A DNA stretch of 64,000 bases, taken from positions 3,348,001-3,412,000 of the forward strand of contig NC_015160.1 in assembly GCF_000190535.1 (NCBI RefSeq), read 5' to 3'. Source of the DNA: Odoribacter splanchnicus DSM 20712. GTDB taxonomy: Bacteria > Bacteroidota > Bacteroidia > Bacteroidales > Marinifilaceae. Below the pieces are notes generated by a model. The model ran no database searches. It was not told the origin of the DNA and worked only from the letters and a program-made list of their open reading frames with translations. Every line of letters starts with the position of its first letter. Position 1 is the stretch's first letter. Positions 44,102-53,112 of the stretch are shown in pieces. The position numbers and the translations under genes are program-made.

Positions 44102-44129
44102 CGGGTATTCGGAAGAATACCCGTTTTTT
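44102..44129 (+). terminator. terminator of rprXY
   Basis: CGGGTATTC (44102-44110) and GAATACCCG (44115-44123) pair with a 4-base loop and are followed by six T residues. It lies 20 bp after the rprY stop. Confidence 0.9.
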
Positions 44130-44130
44130 A

Positions 44131-44163
44131 TTTGCTTTCCTTAAGGATAAAACTTTAACTTTG
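44131..44163 (+). promoter_or_regulatory. promoter of rpiB
   Basis: TTTG (44131-44134) and TAACTTTG (44156-44163), 21 bp apart, fit the Bacteroidetes -33/-7 pattern. The -7 box lies 66 bp before the rpiB ATG. Confidence 0.55.
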
Positions 44164-44229
44164 TATTTCAGAATAATCACATCGTTGTAACAGTTTGCAC
44201 GTTGCGACTATAATAACAAATCGATAGAA

Positions 44230-44661
44230 ATGAAAATAGCTATTGCCTGTGACCATGCCGGTTACGAATACAAAGAAAAATTAGTGGCATTCCTTCGCCA
44301 GAAAGGTTATGAAGTAAAAGATTTCGGTACACATTCTGCTGAAAGTATGGATTATCCCGATACTGCCCATCCGATGGCTGCTGCTGTTGAATCCGGCGAG
44401 TTCGAGAGAGGAATCGCGCTCTGTGGGAGTGGGAATGGGATTTGTATGACTGTCAATAAACATCAGGGTATCCGGGGTGCACTCTGTTGGACGACCGAAA
44501 TCGCCTGGTTGGCACGCCTCCATAACAATGCCAACGTATGTTGTATCCCTGCCCGTTTTATCTCCTTCGACGATGCTCAGGATATCGTCGAGCGTTTTCT
44601 GTCTACCGAATTTGAAGGCGGAAGACACCAGAGAAGAATCGAGAAAATTCCCCTAAAATAA
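44230..44661 (+). CDS. rpiB: ribose-5-phosphate isomerase B
   Basis: Interconverts ribose 5-phosphate and ribulose 5-phosphate in the pentose phosphate pathway. The 143-residue protein has the RpiB/LacAB fold features: ACDHAGYEYKEKL at residues 5-17, DFGTHSAESMDYPD near 32, and the active-site CGSGNGICMTVNKHQGIRGALCW near 66-88 with its catalytic cysteine. It has its own promoter after the rprXY terminator. Allose-6-phosphate activity, known in some RpiB proteins, cannot be excluded. Confidence 0.92.
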   Translation: MKIAIACDHAGYEYKEKLVAFLRQKGYEVKDFGTHSAESMDYPDTAHPMAAAVESGEFERGIALCGSGNGICMTVNKHQGIRGALCWTTEIAWLARLHNNANVCCIPARFISFDDAQDIVERFLSTEFEGGRHQRRIEKIPLK

Positions 44662-45009
44662 GGATTTATATTCTGTTTGAAATAAACAACTAGCGGCTGT
44701 CTATCGGAAGAATCAATTTTTTTTCTGTATATGAGAGTTTGATATTTGAATAGACATGTTTTATTTGTTTATCATAAAAATTGAAGGTGGTGATTTTATT
44801 TGATTTTTTAGGATTTGATTTTAAATATTCGGCATTTGTAAAATGGTGACAGGGCTAAAAAGAATGGTTTTAATCCTTCCGGTGAATGGAAGTAAAGCAC
44901 TGGTGATTACGGAAGAGAGTGGTTAAATAAAGGTTAAAGCTCCCTATTTTGATCCGATCACAATCGCAGTTTATTAAATTCGCTCATCTTAAACTAAAAT
45001 TATAGTAAT
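44662..45009. other. 348-bp intergenic stretch with no supported gene
   Basis: AT-rich DNA between rpiB and the thioredoxin lipoprotein gene. A 27-codon frame starting at 44842 (MVTGLKRMVLILPVNGSKAL and a few more residues) has no recognisable homologue and I do not call it. I saw no clear hairpin or consensus promoter. Confidence 0.5.
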
Positions 45010-45354
45010 ATGATGAAATTCTCTTTCCTTGCTATTCTTATAATGGCTCTCATGTCATGTAATAATGCATCTAAAACTACTGTACGGGTTCATCTCGACA
45101 AACCCCAAGGTGAAATCAAGCCTCAGTTGATAACCAAGGATTCTACTTACGTGATGGCTTTGGATTCGACGAATACTGCCCTTTTTGTGATGGCTGAAAA
45201 CCTTAAGCCGGGTTACGCTACCGTTGTATTGGGTAGAATGCAGGTGCCGGTTTATGTTGAACCGGGCAAAAGTTTCGACGTTTCTGTAAAATTCGAAGGT
45301 CGTCGTATGATTCCTGCATTCACCGGTGAAGGCGCTAAAAAAATGAATACCTGA
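45010..45354 (+). CDS. TlpA-like thioredoxin lipoprotein, N-terminal part (frameshifted)
   Basis: N-terminal part of a secreted lipoprotein. The signal sequence ends in the lipobox LMSC (cysteine at residue 17), so it is probably anchored in a membrane. Residues 24-110 form a beta-rich domain (TTVRVHLDKPQGEIKPQLI, YATVVLGRMQVPVYVEPGKSF) like the DUF4369-type N domain of Bacteroidales TlpA proteins. The frame stops at 45352-45354, just after a run of seven A residues (45337-45343). Moving to the -1 frame there continues smoothly into the thioredoxin part at 45342-46352. The gene is therefore frameshifted by mutation, slippage or a sequencing indel. Confidence 0.75.
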   Translation: MMKFSFLAILIMALMSCNNASKTTVRVHLDKPQGEIKPQLITKDSTYVMALDSTNTALFVMAENLKPGYATVVLGRMQVPVYVEPGKSFDVSVKFEGRRMIPAFTGEGAKKMNT

Positions 45355-45389
45355 ATAGTCCGGCTTTACGGTTTAGCCCCGATTATAAG

Positions 45390-46352
45390 TTGGAAGAAGC
45401 TGAATTTTTGGCCTCTTTAGACGAACAAATAAAGAAATTGAATGAAAATTTGGATACCCTGGGATTCGACCCGCAGTTCAATCAGTTAGAGAAAAAAAGA
45501 TTGGCTTATATGGTTTATGGACCGCTTCCTATTTATCCCCTTTATCATCCCTACTATGCACAGGCTCCTGATTTCAAGCCTACCGATGCTTTCTACAATA
45601 AATTGGTTTCTGCAATTACCGAAGATGAAGCTTTGATTGGTATGAATTGGTATCAGGAGGCGTTGATCGGTCGGGTTCAGGCGATGGCTGCTAAAGATCT
45701 GGAAGATCGCGATAATCTGACTTTCACGAAAAAACAATTGGATTACGTTGAACAAAACTTCAAAAATCCTGCAGTTGTTGAATATTTGGTCGATCAAATC
45801 GTTACCGCTTATGTGAAAGATTCCGGTGTCGATCATTTGGCTGAAGTTGCTCCGGTATATAGTGCTAAAGTTACCGATCCTGCAAAAAAAGCTAAATTCG
45901 ACGAATTGTGTGCAAAATGGGCTAGAATTGCCGTTGGACAGCCTTCACCGTCTTTCAAATATCTCGACATCAATGGCAAAGAGGTTAGCTTAGCCGATTT
46001 GGCCGGAAAATATGTCTATATCGACACCTGGGCTACCTGGTGTGGACCTTGCCGGGGTGAATTGCCTCACTTGAAAACTTTAGAAGAAAAATACGGAAAA
46101 AAGAATATTTATTTCGTAAGTATTTCTTGTGACCGCGACAAAGCAGCCTGGGAAAAGATGGTAAAAGAAGATAAATTAGGAGGTATCCAGTTGCACAACG
46201 GTGGCGACAATACTTTTATGGATGCTTATATGATTACCGGAATTCCTCGTTTTATCCTTTTGGATAAAGAAGGAAAAATCATCAATGCAAAGATGACCCG
46301 TCCTTCAAATCCTGAAACAGCTAAAACTTTCGACGCTCTGGAAGGAATCTAA
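45390..46352 (+). CDS. TlpA-like thioredoxin lipoprotein, C-terminal part (frameshifted)
   Basis: C-terminal part of the gene starting at 45010. Its frame is open from 45339, and the residues before the listed TTG start (KNEYLNSPALRFSPDYK) fit the family, so 45390 is not a true start. A helical linker (about residues 1-180) leads into a thioredoxin domain with the redox motif WCGPC in TWATWCGPCRGELPHL, the cis-proline in GIPRFILLDKEG and ISCDRDKAAWEKMV. Such proteins reduce or exchange disulphides in the periplasm. It is followed by a terminator. Confidence 0.8.
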   Translation: MEEAEFLASLDEQIKKLNENLDTLGFDPQFNQLEKKRLAYMVYGPLPIYPLYHPYYAQAPDFKPTDAFYNKLVSAITEDEALIGMNWYQEALIGRVQAMAAKDLEDRDNLTFTKKQLDYVEQNFKNPAVVEYLVDQIVTAYVKDSGVDHLAEVAPVYSAKVTDPAKKAKFDELCAKWARIAVGQPSPSFKYLDINGKEVSLADLAGKYVYIDTWATWCGPCRGELPHLKTLEEKYGKKNIYFVSISCDRDKAAWEKMVKEDKLGGIQLHNGGDNTFMDAYMITGIPRFILLDKEGKIINAKMTRPSNPETAKTFDALEGI

Positions 46353-46386
46353 TCAGCCGTTTTTCAAATCGGTTGTCCTCGAATGA

Positions 46387-46440
46387 ATACCCCCTGAAAG
46401 TTTTATTACAAGCTTTTAGGGGGTATTTATATGTCGAAAT
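46387..46440 (+). terminator. terminator of the thioredoxin lipoprotein gene
   Basis: A 14-bp stem, with arms at 46387-46400 (ATACCCCCTGAAAG) and 46423-46436 (CTTTTAGGGGGTAT), is complete except for one G-U pair and has a 22-base loop. TTAT follows, so the T tract is weak. Confidence 0.65.
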
Positions 46441-46715
46441 AAATGAGTTGGTGTATTTTATAAACTCATTCTATTTATCTTTTAAGTTACTACCGTTGAC
46501 TTATCTTCTACATTTTTGTAACTGTTCAAACCTCTGTAATTATTTAAAAACCTACATTACCATGGATTAGTGTCACTTCGTTCCGGATCCGTATCTCCTT
46601 TTAGGTTGGCAAGCCTTGGATTGTGGTTGGTAATCTCGATCCGGAATGTAGTTTCGTCAACCGGTATCGAAGATGTGCCGATCTGCACGGCGCTGATCGG
46701 TCATCTCCGGCTACG
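46441..46715. other. intergenic region with two inverted repeats
   Basis: No gene is supported. TTCCGGATC (46581-46589) pairs with GATCCGGAA (46638-46646). A second hairpin, AGATGTGCCGATC (46671-46683) with GATCGGTCATCT (46695-46706), has one bulge and lies 9 bp after the gldA stop on the minus strand, where it could end that transcript. Confidence 0.55.
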
Positions 46716-47648
46716 TTAATCTTTTCCCGGCTTTGCCGGAAAATTCTGTGTATATCGGTGGAAAATATCTTCCAGCTGATAAACTTCTGTATGCAATGCG
46801 ATAATCGGACAGCGGCGAACGGCAGCCTCGAAAAACAAGGCTTCCCGTGGATCTTTCCCTTGAGGGGAAGTTAAACGCCAGCAGTTCGGAGCCTGTTGTG
46901 AGGTGTGAGTGAACAGTTCGCTTTTACTTAGCCAGTGTGTATCGCTTCCCGGGCTGAATTCAACGCGAAGTACCATCCCTTCGTCTGCATGTGTACAGAT
47001 CTCTCCGATCGGTCGGTCCGCAACGATTTTTCCCTGGTTAATGATTATTACCCGGTCACAAATCGCTTCTACCTCCTGCATAATATGGGTCGATAACAAC
47101 ACCGTCTTCTTTTTTCCGGTTTCTTTGATCAAATGCCTGATCTCTTCCAGTTGGTTCGGATCGAGTCCCGTCATCGGTTCGTCCAGGATCAGAATCTCGG
47201 GATCGTGCACCAAAGCTTGCGCTAATCCCACTCTCTGCCTGTATCCCTTCGATAATTGTCCTATTTTTTTTTGAATTTCCGGCTCGAGTCCGGTTCGCTC
47301 TATGATCGCATTCACCTTGGCTACAGGCCGGCCGACACGATAAAGCCGGGTCACGTGAAGCAGATATTCCCGGATATACAGATCCGGGTAGAGTGGGTTT
47401 TGTTCGGGTAAATAGCCGATAATCGCTTTGATTTTCAGCGGATTTTCACGCAGATTCATCTCCTTGATCCTTACTTCTCCCTGATAGTCGTTCAGACAGC
47501 CGGTAATGATTTTCATGGTAGTAGATTTACCGGCTCCATTAGGTCCTAGAAAACCGCATATTTCACCTTCTTCCAGCCTGAAACCGATATCGTCCAGCGC
47601 CTTTTGCCGGCCATATGCTTTACTGACATGCTCTAATATTACCGACAT
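46716..47648 (-). CDS. gldA: GldA-like ABC transporter ATP-binding protein
   Basis: A 310-residue ABC ATPase of the GldA/drug-export type. Walker A GPNGAGKST begins near residue 34, the signature LSKGYRQRVGLAQAL lies near 133, Walker B ILILDEPMTGLDP near 153 and the H-loop STHIMQEVEAICDRV near 186. The C-terminal ~90 residues are an extension with little conservation. In gliding Bacteroidetes GldA works with GldF and GldG; no such permease gene adjoins this one, so its partner is elsewhere or its role differs. It lies 29 bp downstream of mutL. Confidence 0.83.
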   Translation of the reverse strand: MSVILEHVSKAYGRQKALDDIGFRLEEGEICGFLGPNGAGKSTTMKIITGCLNDYQGEVRIKEMNLRENPLKIKAIIGYLPEQNPLYPDLYIREYLLHVTRLYRVGRPVAKVNAIIERTGLEPEIQKKIGQLSKGYRQRVGLAQALVHDPEILILDEPMTGLDPNQLEEIRHLIKETGKKKTVLLSTHIMQEVEAICDRVIIINQGKIVADRPIGEICTHADEGMVLRVEFSPGSDTHWLSKSELFTHTSQQAPNCWRLTSPQGKDPREALFFEAAVRRCPIIALHTEVYQLEDIFHRYTQNFPAKPGKD

Positions 47649-47677
47649 ATTCTTTTCGATTAAACGCGACTCTGTTT

Positions 47678-49531
47678 TTATTTAAACCAACTGTTCACAT
47701 CCTCATAATTCAGAATGTGGATGATCGTTTTGCCGTCTGCAGTGAAATTATGATGTTTACAGGCAAAAAGATTACCGGTCATTTCATTCATTTCCTCACA
47801 GCTGAGTGCCGTATTGTAACTGATTGCCGAGGCCTTTGCCAAAGCCAGTACCACCCGTTCTTTCATCTTCTCCCGGATACTGCCCTCCGTGTTTTTATAA
47901 TGTTCGATCAGTTCGATCAGCACTTCCTTCGCCCGGGTATAAGATAAGTCCGGTGGGGTGGCATGTATGGCATAACCGTTTTTACCGAAAACATTTAATT
48001 CGAACCCTAAATATTCCAGGTCTGCAAGAATTTCTCCTACCAGCATAAAATCGCCTGCCGACAACTCCAGTATTTCCGGGAACAGACTCTTCTGCCCCGT
48101 TACCTTTTGCGTATTCAGGGTCGTCATATATTTTTCGAATAAGATGCGTTCGTGGGCTCTTTTCTGGTCGATCAGCATCAAACCGCTTTGTACCGGCGTA
48201 ACGATATACCGGCCTTTCAGTTGGAAATAGCAATTCGTATGCGGTACCACCGGATTGATATTTTCGGTCATTTCCGGTATCGAAGTCTGAATCGATTCCT
48301 CCTTTTCCTTTAAGCCGTCGAATAAGATATCCCAGTTGGCCGGTGCTTTTTCCTGGTGAAAACTGCTTGCCGTGCGACTGGGATGTTCGAAATCCGAATC
48401 CTGTGGATTAAGCTTACTGCTGCTGTAATTGAAAGGATTATAGTTCGGATTATAGTTGATTCGCGGAACATAGGGGGCTGCTGGCTTCTCCGTAGGAATG
48501 AGTTCGATACTTCCAGCCGTATCGAAGTCCAGGGGAGGAGTGATATTGAATTTTCCCAGGGCTTCCTTGATACCTGCCAACAGGATTTGGAAAAAATCCG
48601 TCTCATTCTGGAATTTGATCTCCGTTTTCGTCGGATGTATATTGATATCGATTAAAGACGGATCCACCGTAAAATAGATGAAATAGGAGGGGATACAATC
48701 CACACCGATCAGTCCCGAATAGGCCTCCGTCACTGCTTTATGAAAAAACGGATGCTTCATAAAACGGTTATTGACGAAAAAATATTGTTCGCCATAAGTC
48801 TTTCGGGCTTGTTCCGGACTGCAAATGAAACCTTTGATATCTACCAGACCCGTGGCACAATCGATATTGATCAGTCTCGAATTGATCGACTTGCCGAAAA
48901 TATTTACGATCCGCTGACGTAGTCCCGAAGGGGATAAGTTGTAGATCACATTTCCGTTGTTCGACAAACAGAAGCTGATCTCCGGATTCGTCAAAGCTAC
49001 CCGCAGAAATTCATTGGTAATATTGCGCAATTCCGTCGTATCGGATTTCAGAAACTTCCGGCGGGCAGGAATATTATAAAAGAGGTTCCTGACCGAGATG
49101 TTCGTACCTTTCGGACAGCTGACAGACTCCTGATTTTTTAGTTCCGAAGCCGCGATAAAAATCGAGGTTCCCAATTCATCTTCTTCCTGCCGGGTTTTTA
49201 ATTCCACTTCCGATACCGAAGCGATAGAGGGAAGGGCTTCTCCCCGGAATCCTAAGGTGTTGATACTGAATAAATCCTGTGCCGAAGCGATTTTTGAGGT
49301 TGCATGCCGTTCGAAAGCCATCCGGGCATCCATGTTCGACATGCCTTTCCCATCGTCGATCACCTGTATGATCGCTTTCCCGACATTCTTCAACACTACC
49401 TGAATATGCTTAGCTCCTGCATCGATCGCATTCTCCATTAATTCCTTGACAACAGAGGCAGGACGTTGTACGACTTCTCCTGCTGCTATCTGATTGGCTA
49501 CTGAATCGGGTAAAAGATGAACGATATCCAT
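47678..49531 (-). CDS. mutL: DNA mismatch repair protein MutL
   Basis: ATPase that couples mismatch recognition by MutS to strand removal. The 617-residue protein has the GHKL motifs ELMENAIDAGAKHI near residue 31, DDGKGM near 58 and HATSKI and GFRGEALPSI near 76-99. A central linker is followed by a C-terminal dimerisation domain (about 430-617). The endonuclease DQHA-type motif is altered to DQKRAHERILFE, and no CPHGRP-type motif is visible near the end (CKHHNFTADGKT instead). Endonuclease activity is therefore doubtful, although sequence alone cannot exclude it. gldA follows by 29 bp. Confidence 0.94.
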   Translation of the reverse strand: MDIVHLLPDSVANQIAAGEVVQRPASVVKELMENAIDAGAKHIQVVLKNVGKAIIQVIDDGKGMSNMDARMAFERHATSKIASAQDLFSINTLGFRGEALPSIASVSEVELKTRQEEDELGTSIFIAASELKNQESVSCPKGTNISVRNLFYNIPARRKFLKSDTTELRNITNEFLRVALTNPEISFCLSNNGNVIYNLSPSGLRQRIVNIFGKSINSRLINIDCATGLVDIKGFICSPEQARKTYGEQYFFVNNRFMKHPFFHKAVTEAYSGLIGVDCIPSYFIYFTVDPSLIDINIHPTKTEIKFQNETDFFQILLAGIKEALGKFNITPPLDFDTAGSIELIPTEKPAAPYVPRINYNPNYNPFNYSSSKLNPQDSDFEHPSRTASSFHQEKAPANWDILFDGLKEKEESIQTSIPEMTENINPVVPHTNCYFQLKGRYIVTPVQSGLMLIDQKRAHERILFEKYMTTLNTQKVTGQKSLFPEILELSAGDFMLVGEILADLEYLGFELNVFGKNGYAIHATPPDLSYTRAKEVLIELIEHYKNTEGSIREKMKERVVLALAKASAISYNTALSCEEMNEMTGNLFACKHHNFTADGKTIIHILNYEDVNSWFK

Positions 49532-49574
49532 ATTGATTGATGTAGTTAAGCTAATGTGCCGTTATATGATAGGA

Positions 49575-49582
49575 CAAAGATA
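49575..49582 (-). promoter_or_regulatory. -7 box of mutL
   Basis: The minus strand reads TATCTTTG (TAnnTTTG), 43 bp before the mutL ATG. No -33 TTTG at usual spacing. Confidence 0.4.
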
Positions 49583-49593
49583 ATGGATATTTG

Positions 49594-49911
49594 TCAAAGT
49601 CCCAGAAATCGCAGGATACCGTCCGGATTCTTTACAAACACATAAAAGGCCATGATGAACAACAACGTCAGGATCATAAACAAACGCAGCGCATAATTGC
49701 TATTCAGCCCGTTACGGTTCGCCTTCCGTTTTTCATACTCCTGTCTGAATTGTCCTTTTATATTCGGGATATAAGTTTTATCGTCGTCCTTTAAGCCGAG
49801 TTCTGCTTTTACCCTGCGCTCCCGTTCTTCCCGTTCTTCTTTGGCAGGATCCCAGTAGCGGGGTTTCAGATTGAATCTTCTGTATTCCGGTTTTTTAAAT
49901 ATCAAAAACAT
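49594..49911 (-). CDS. small conserved membrane protein of unknown function
   Basis: A 105-residue protein. The N-terminal two thirds are highly charged and soluble (RYWDPAKEEREERERRVKAEL), and one transmembrane helix lies near residues 76-94 (LRLFMILTLLFIMAFYVFV). No domain of known function is recognisable. It lies 5 bp downstream of the UPF0104 gene and upstream of mutL on the same strand, and is probably in an operon with the former. I have seen similar small proteins beside mutL in Bacteroidales but cannot assign a role. Confidence 0.8.
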   Translation of the reverse strand: MFLIFKKPEYRRFNLKPRYWDPAKEEREERERRVKAELGLKDDDKTYIPNIKGQFRQEYEKRKANRNGLNSNYALRLFMILTLLFIMAFYVFVKNPDGILRFLGL

Positions 49912-49916
49912 AATTA

Positions 49917-51044
49917 CTACTGATTTTCAAGGTTATGATTTAAATCGTCCGATGGGGTAGAAGCTGTCGATGGTTTCGGACGTCCGCCGAAATGTTGCCC
50001 TATCCATTTCGGTACGATAAAAACACCTACGAACAGATAAGGATAATAAGTGATCAGACGCCATACGATGGCCATAGCGATCGCTACACCGGCTCCTCCT
50101 CCTATAATAAAGGAACCCAGATATTCTTTAAATACGAATTCGGCAAAACCGCTTCCTCCCGGAGTCGGACTGATCAGCATCATGATCCACATAATCAGTT
50201 GCCGGGCAAAAATCAGAAATTGAGTCGCCCAATCCGTATCCTTCAATACAAAAAAGGCCATTAAGATCGCATTCACTACCCAATACCGTGCCGTCCATGA
50301 AAAGAAAGTGGCTCCGAAAGTCTTCAGCCAGAAAGAAAACGGCATATGACGCAATTCGTAAGAGTTACGGATGATATCCGAACCTGCTTCGTTGGCACTG
50401 TGCCGCCATTTACGTAAAAGCTTTAATTTGAAACATTTCATCAATAGATATTTCAGCCCCCGGGGATTCTTGAAAAGTCCGTAACTCAGAATTAAAAGAT
50501 ATACCAGCTTGATCGAATAGCCGCCCACTGCAAACCAGATCAGGCTTTTGCTTACTCCTGAACTCACTCCCGACATCTCCCACAACCCGCTCGAATCCAC
50601 GCAAAGCAGAATAATCGGAAACATCAGAATAAAATAAAGCTCGTCCAGAAAAGAAGTAGCCATGACAATAGCCGAGCTGCGTCCTACTTTGATCCCCTCT
50701 TTATTGACAAAAAGAATAGCGAGACTGGTACCGCCGATCGCTGAGGGAGTTACCGCCGAGGTAAATTCCCAAAGAAAAATAATCCGGATCGACTTGATCC
50801 AGCTCAAACGATCCCCCGAAAGAACCCGGATACGGATAACGTACCCCAGATCACGGATAAACATACACATCACTGCTACGGAAAGCCAGAACACCGAGCT
50901 CCAGCCGAAAGAAATTTGCTCGAAAGCAGTGAGATCGAATTCCCGGTATAGCATATACGACACAACACCCAGACCGATAATGACCGGGTAAATGATCTTA
51001 TAGGGACTGATCTTACGGGTTAGTTTTTTATCTGATTCTTCCAT
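49917..51044 (-). CDS. UPF0104 / lysylphosphatidylglycerol synthase-like membrane protein
   Basis: A 375-residue multi-pass membrane protein of the LPG synthetase/UPF0104 group, whose members are proposed flippases or lipid-modifying proteins. About eight hydrophobic segments are visible. The conserved PTPGGSGFAEFVF loop near residue 290 is a family hallmark. I use the ATG at 51044; a longer frame to 51224 would run through the tRNA-Ala gene. It is the first protein gene after that tRNA and is followed closely by the small membrane protein gene. Confidence 0.85.
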   Translation of the reverse strand: MEESDKKLTRKISPYKIIYPVIIGLGVVSYMLYREFDLTAFEQISFGWSSVFWLSVAVMCMFIRDLGYVIRIRVLSGDRLSWIKSIRIIFLWEFTSAVTPSAIGGTSLAILFVNKEGIKVGRSSAIVMATSFLDELYFILMFPIILLCVDSSGLWEMSGVSSGVSKSLIWFAVGGYSIKLVYLLILSYGLFKNPRGLKYLLMKCFKLKLLRKWRHSANEAGSDIIRNSYELRHMPFSFWLKTFGATFFSWTARYWVVNAILMAFFVLKDTDWATQFLIFARQLIMWIMMLISPTPGGSGFAEFVFKEYLGSFIIGGGAGVAIAMAIVWRLITYYPYLFVGVFIVPKWIGQHFGGRPKPSTASTPSDDLNHNLENQ

Positions 51045-51126
51045 AAAACGAATAATAAGAATTCGATAAAACAATAAAGTCCATAAAGTTAATGGAAAGT
51101 TTCCTGATAAGGAATACCTTCGGTCA

Positions 51127-51153
51127 TAAACTTTATGAACTTTACAAACTTTA
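51127..51153. repeat. nonamer tandem repeat after tRNA-Ala
   Basis: Three 9-bp units (TAAACTTTA, TGAACTTTA, CAAACTTTA) in perfect register, 12 bp from the 3' end of the tRNA-Ala gene. It resembles the heptamer and octamer arrays elsewhere in placement and in its A/T-plus-CT composition. Confidence 0.6.
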
Positions 51154-51165
51154 AGAACTCTGGAG

Positions 51166-51239
<74 letters not shown>

Positions 51240-51258
51240 ATAATTTTCTTTAACGCTG

Positions 51259-51290
51259 CAAAAATAGAATAATTCCCCAAATCCACCAAA
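51259..51290 (-). promoter_or_regulatory. Bacteroidetes-type promoter of tRNA-Ala
   Basis: On the minus strand TTTG (51290-51287) and TATTTTTG (51266-51259) are 20 bp apart, ending 20 bp before the mature tRNA 5' end. Confidence 0.65.
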
Positions 51291-52013
51291 TAATCTTCGG
51301 AATTTTCTGATAAATCAACTTCCCTTCCTTATCTTCACCTTGATCGGATAATGATCCGAAAGCGTGATATCCTCCCGGATATAACCCACCGTATATAGTG
51401 TCGGGGAATGTAAGACGTAATCGATGCGGAAAGAGGGAAACTCTCCGATGTAAGTATTGCCGATGCCCCGGCCTTTTTCAATAAAACTATCCGTTAACTT
51501 CCTGCTTAATTGCCTGTAAGTATAGGAGAGAGGAGTATCGTTGAAGTCGCCGCACAATATCACAGGATAAGGGCTTCCGTCGATATGCCGTTGAATTTCC
51601 TCCGCCTGATGTGCCCGGTTTTTGTTCGCTATCATTAAGCGTGTCGTGAGATTCTTCACCCCTTCGGGGATATCGTTACCTTTCAGCCCTGAGCTGATTT
51701 CTTTCATAAATTGCCGCTCCTTCTTGCCCAGCTTGTAGGATTCCAGGTGAACACTGTACAACCGCACCGTATCTTTTCCTAGCTTGAAATCTCCGTAAAT
51801 ACAAGAACTGCTGTAACCAGGGGCGAAAGTCAGGTGTCCTTTGTGCAGAATCGGGAGCCTGGAAAAAATAGCCATATCCTTCTCGATATAATAATAGGGG
51901 TAGGTATGCAATTGTTCGATTACCGTTTTCCGTCGGTCCGGATTCCCGTTCATTAGAAATTCCTGCAAGCAGATCACATCCCCGTCGAATTTATTCAGAT
52001 AATTGAATAATTT

Positions 52014-53112
52014 AATGATTATCCGCATGATGTCCGTCTATAAATTTTCGACCTAAAGTCGGTGTTATAGTTGATAGCTGTGAAAGCGAGTCTATCAAAT
52101 AGTTTTTCATCGAGATAGCGTCTGTTGAATTTATAGCAGAACTCATTCAGATAGTATTGTAAGTATTCGTTTTTAAGCTTATGATGAACGTCCAACAGAA
52201 GCCTTTTGGCATTGCTTATTGCAATATGCACCCAGGGCAGGAAGACTTTAACCGCTTCTTTGCCGGAAGTGACCGCCTTATGGCTCTTGACGAGTTTATC
52301 AAACTTGATATATGATGTGGAATCGTCTGTAGTCAGTTCTACTGACGGCTCCAGTTGCTCTTTGACAACCTTGGTAATTGTCTTCGACCCCAAATCTGAT
52401 ATGACCTGCATTTTGAGGTGTCCGACTGCTTTATTGGGTCTTCCTCTCTTGGGAGTTTTCGTAGAATAGGAGCTTTCAACCATGACCAGAATCCTGGCTT
52501 TCCTTTGACTGCCACGACCTCTTTTCAACGGTTTGTCCTTTTCTTCTTCTTGAAGCTCCACAGTGAAGAAACCTTCGTCCAGTTCTACAGAACCGGTCAG
52601 GCGGTAGCGTTCATCACGCTTTCCCATGACATCCCGAAGCTTGCAGACCATCTCCCAGATGGGTTGATAACGTTTGTGACCTAACTGGCGACGGATTTCC
52701 TCTGTTGAAAAGGATTTCTTAGTGCTTGTTAGCAGGAACATGGCTGCTATCCAGTAACGGAAAGGCAGCTTGCTATGTTCCATAACAGTTCCGGAGCGTA
52801 ATGATTGCCTATGATGGCAGTGCTTGCACTCAAAAACAAGTTTATTGGCATCCCAGCGATGTTCCGTACAGCCACAATGTTTGCAGACAATACCTGATTG
52901 TTCCCTCTGTTCCTTCAGATAAGCAATGCAAGATGCTTCATCGGGGAACCGTTGCATGAAATTTAGTATGTTCATAATGATATTTCGGATTAAAACAACA
53001 TTATGAATATACTGAATTTCAGCAAAATACGCAAATATTTTTGTATAAATATTTATCATTAAAACATTCGTATGATGTTAAATAAATTAACGGACATTAT
53101 ACGGATAATCAT
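52014..53112 (-). mobile_element. IS1595-family insertion sequence
   Basis: A 1,099-bp element with terminal inverted repeats of 23 bp at 52015-52037 and 53090-53112, identical at 21 positions; both begin ATGATTATCCG at the outside. It is flanked by 8-bp target duplications AATAATTT at 52006-52013 and 53113-53120. It carries one transposase gene, whose stop codon lies inside the left terminal repeat. Intact ends and transposase suggest a recent and possibly active insertion. Confidence 0.93.
52019..52975 (-). CDS. IS1595-family (ISXO2-like) transposase
   Basis: A 318-residue transposase. An N-terminal zinc ribbon (CKHCGC near residue 26 and CKHCHH near 44) binds DNA. The catalytic domain shows ELDEGFFTV near 127 and TTDDSTSYIKF near 214 as the acidic positions. 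The third motif region is WVHIAISNAKRLLLDVHHKLKNEYLQYYL, where an asparagine takes the place of glutamate, as in many ISXO2-type enzymes. I use the ATG at 52975; the frame extends further to 53059 without support. The gene is uninterrupted and ends within the left inverted repeat. Confidence 0.9.
   Translation of the reverse strand: MNILNFMQRFPDEASCIAYLKEQREQSGIVCKHCGCTEHRWDANKLVFECKHCHHRQSLRSGTVMEHSKLPFRYWIAAMFLLTSTKKSFSTEEIRRQLGHKRYQPIWEMVCKLRDVMGKRDERYRLTGSVELDEGFFTVELQEEEKDKPLKRGRGSQRKARILVMVESSYSTKTPKRGRPNKAVGHLKMQVISDLGSKTITKVVKEQLEPSVELTTDDSTSYIKFDKLVKSHKAVTSGKEAVKVFLPWVHIAISNAKRLLLDVHHKLKNEYLQYYLNEFCYKFNRRYLDEKLFDRLAFTAINYNTDFRSKIYRRTSCG

Noticed and set aside
44842..44925. A 27-codon ORF in the rpiB-thioredoxin gap
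   Set aside because: It has no recognisable homology and no promoter or terminator of its own, so it is likely chance.
46716..47648. Gliding motility locus
   Set aside because: Only a GldA-like ATPase is present, with no gldF, gldG or other gld genes nearby. The gene may serve another ABC exporter.
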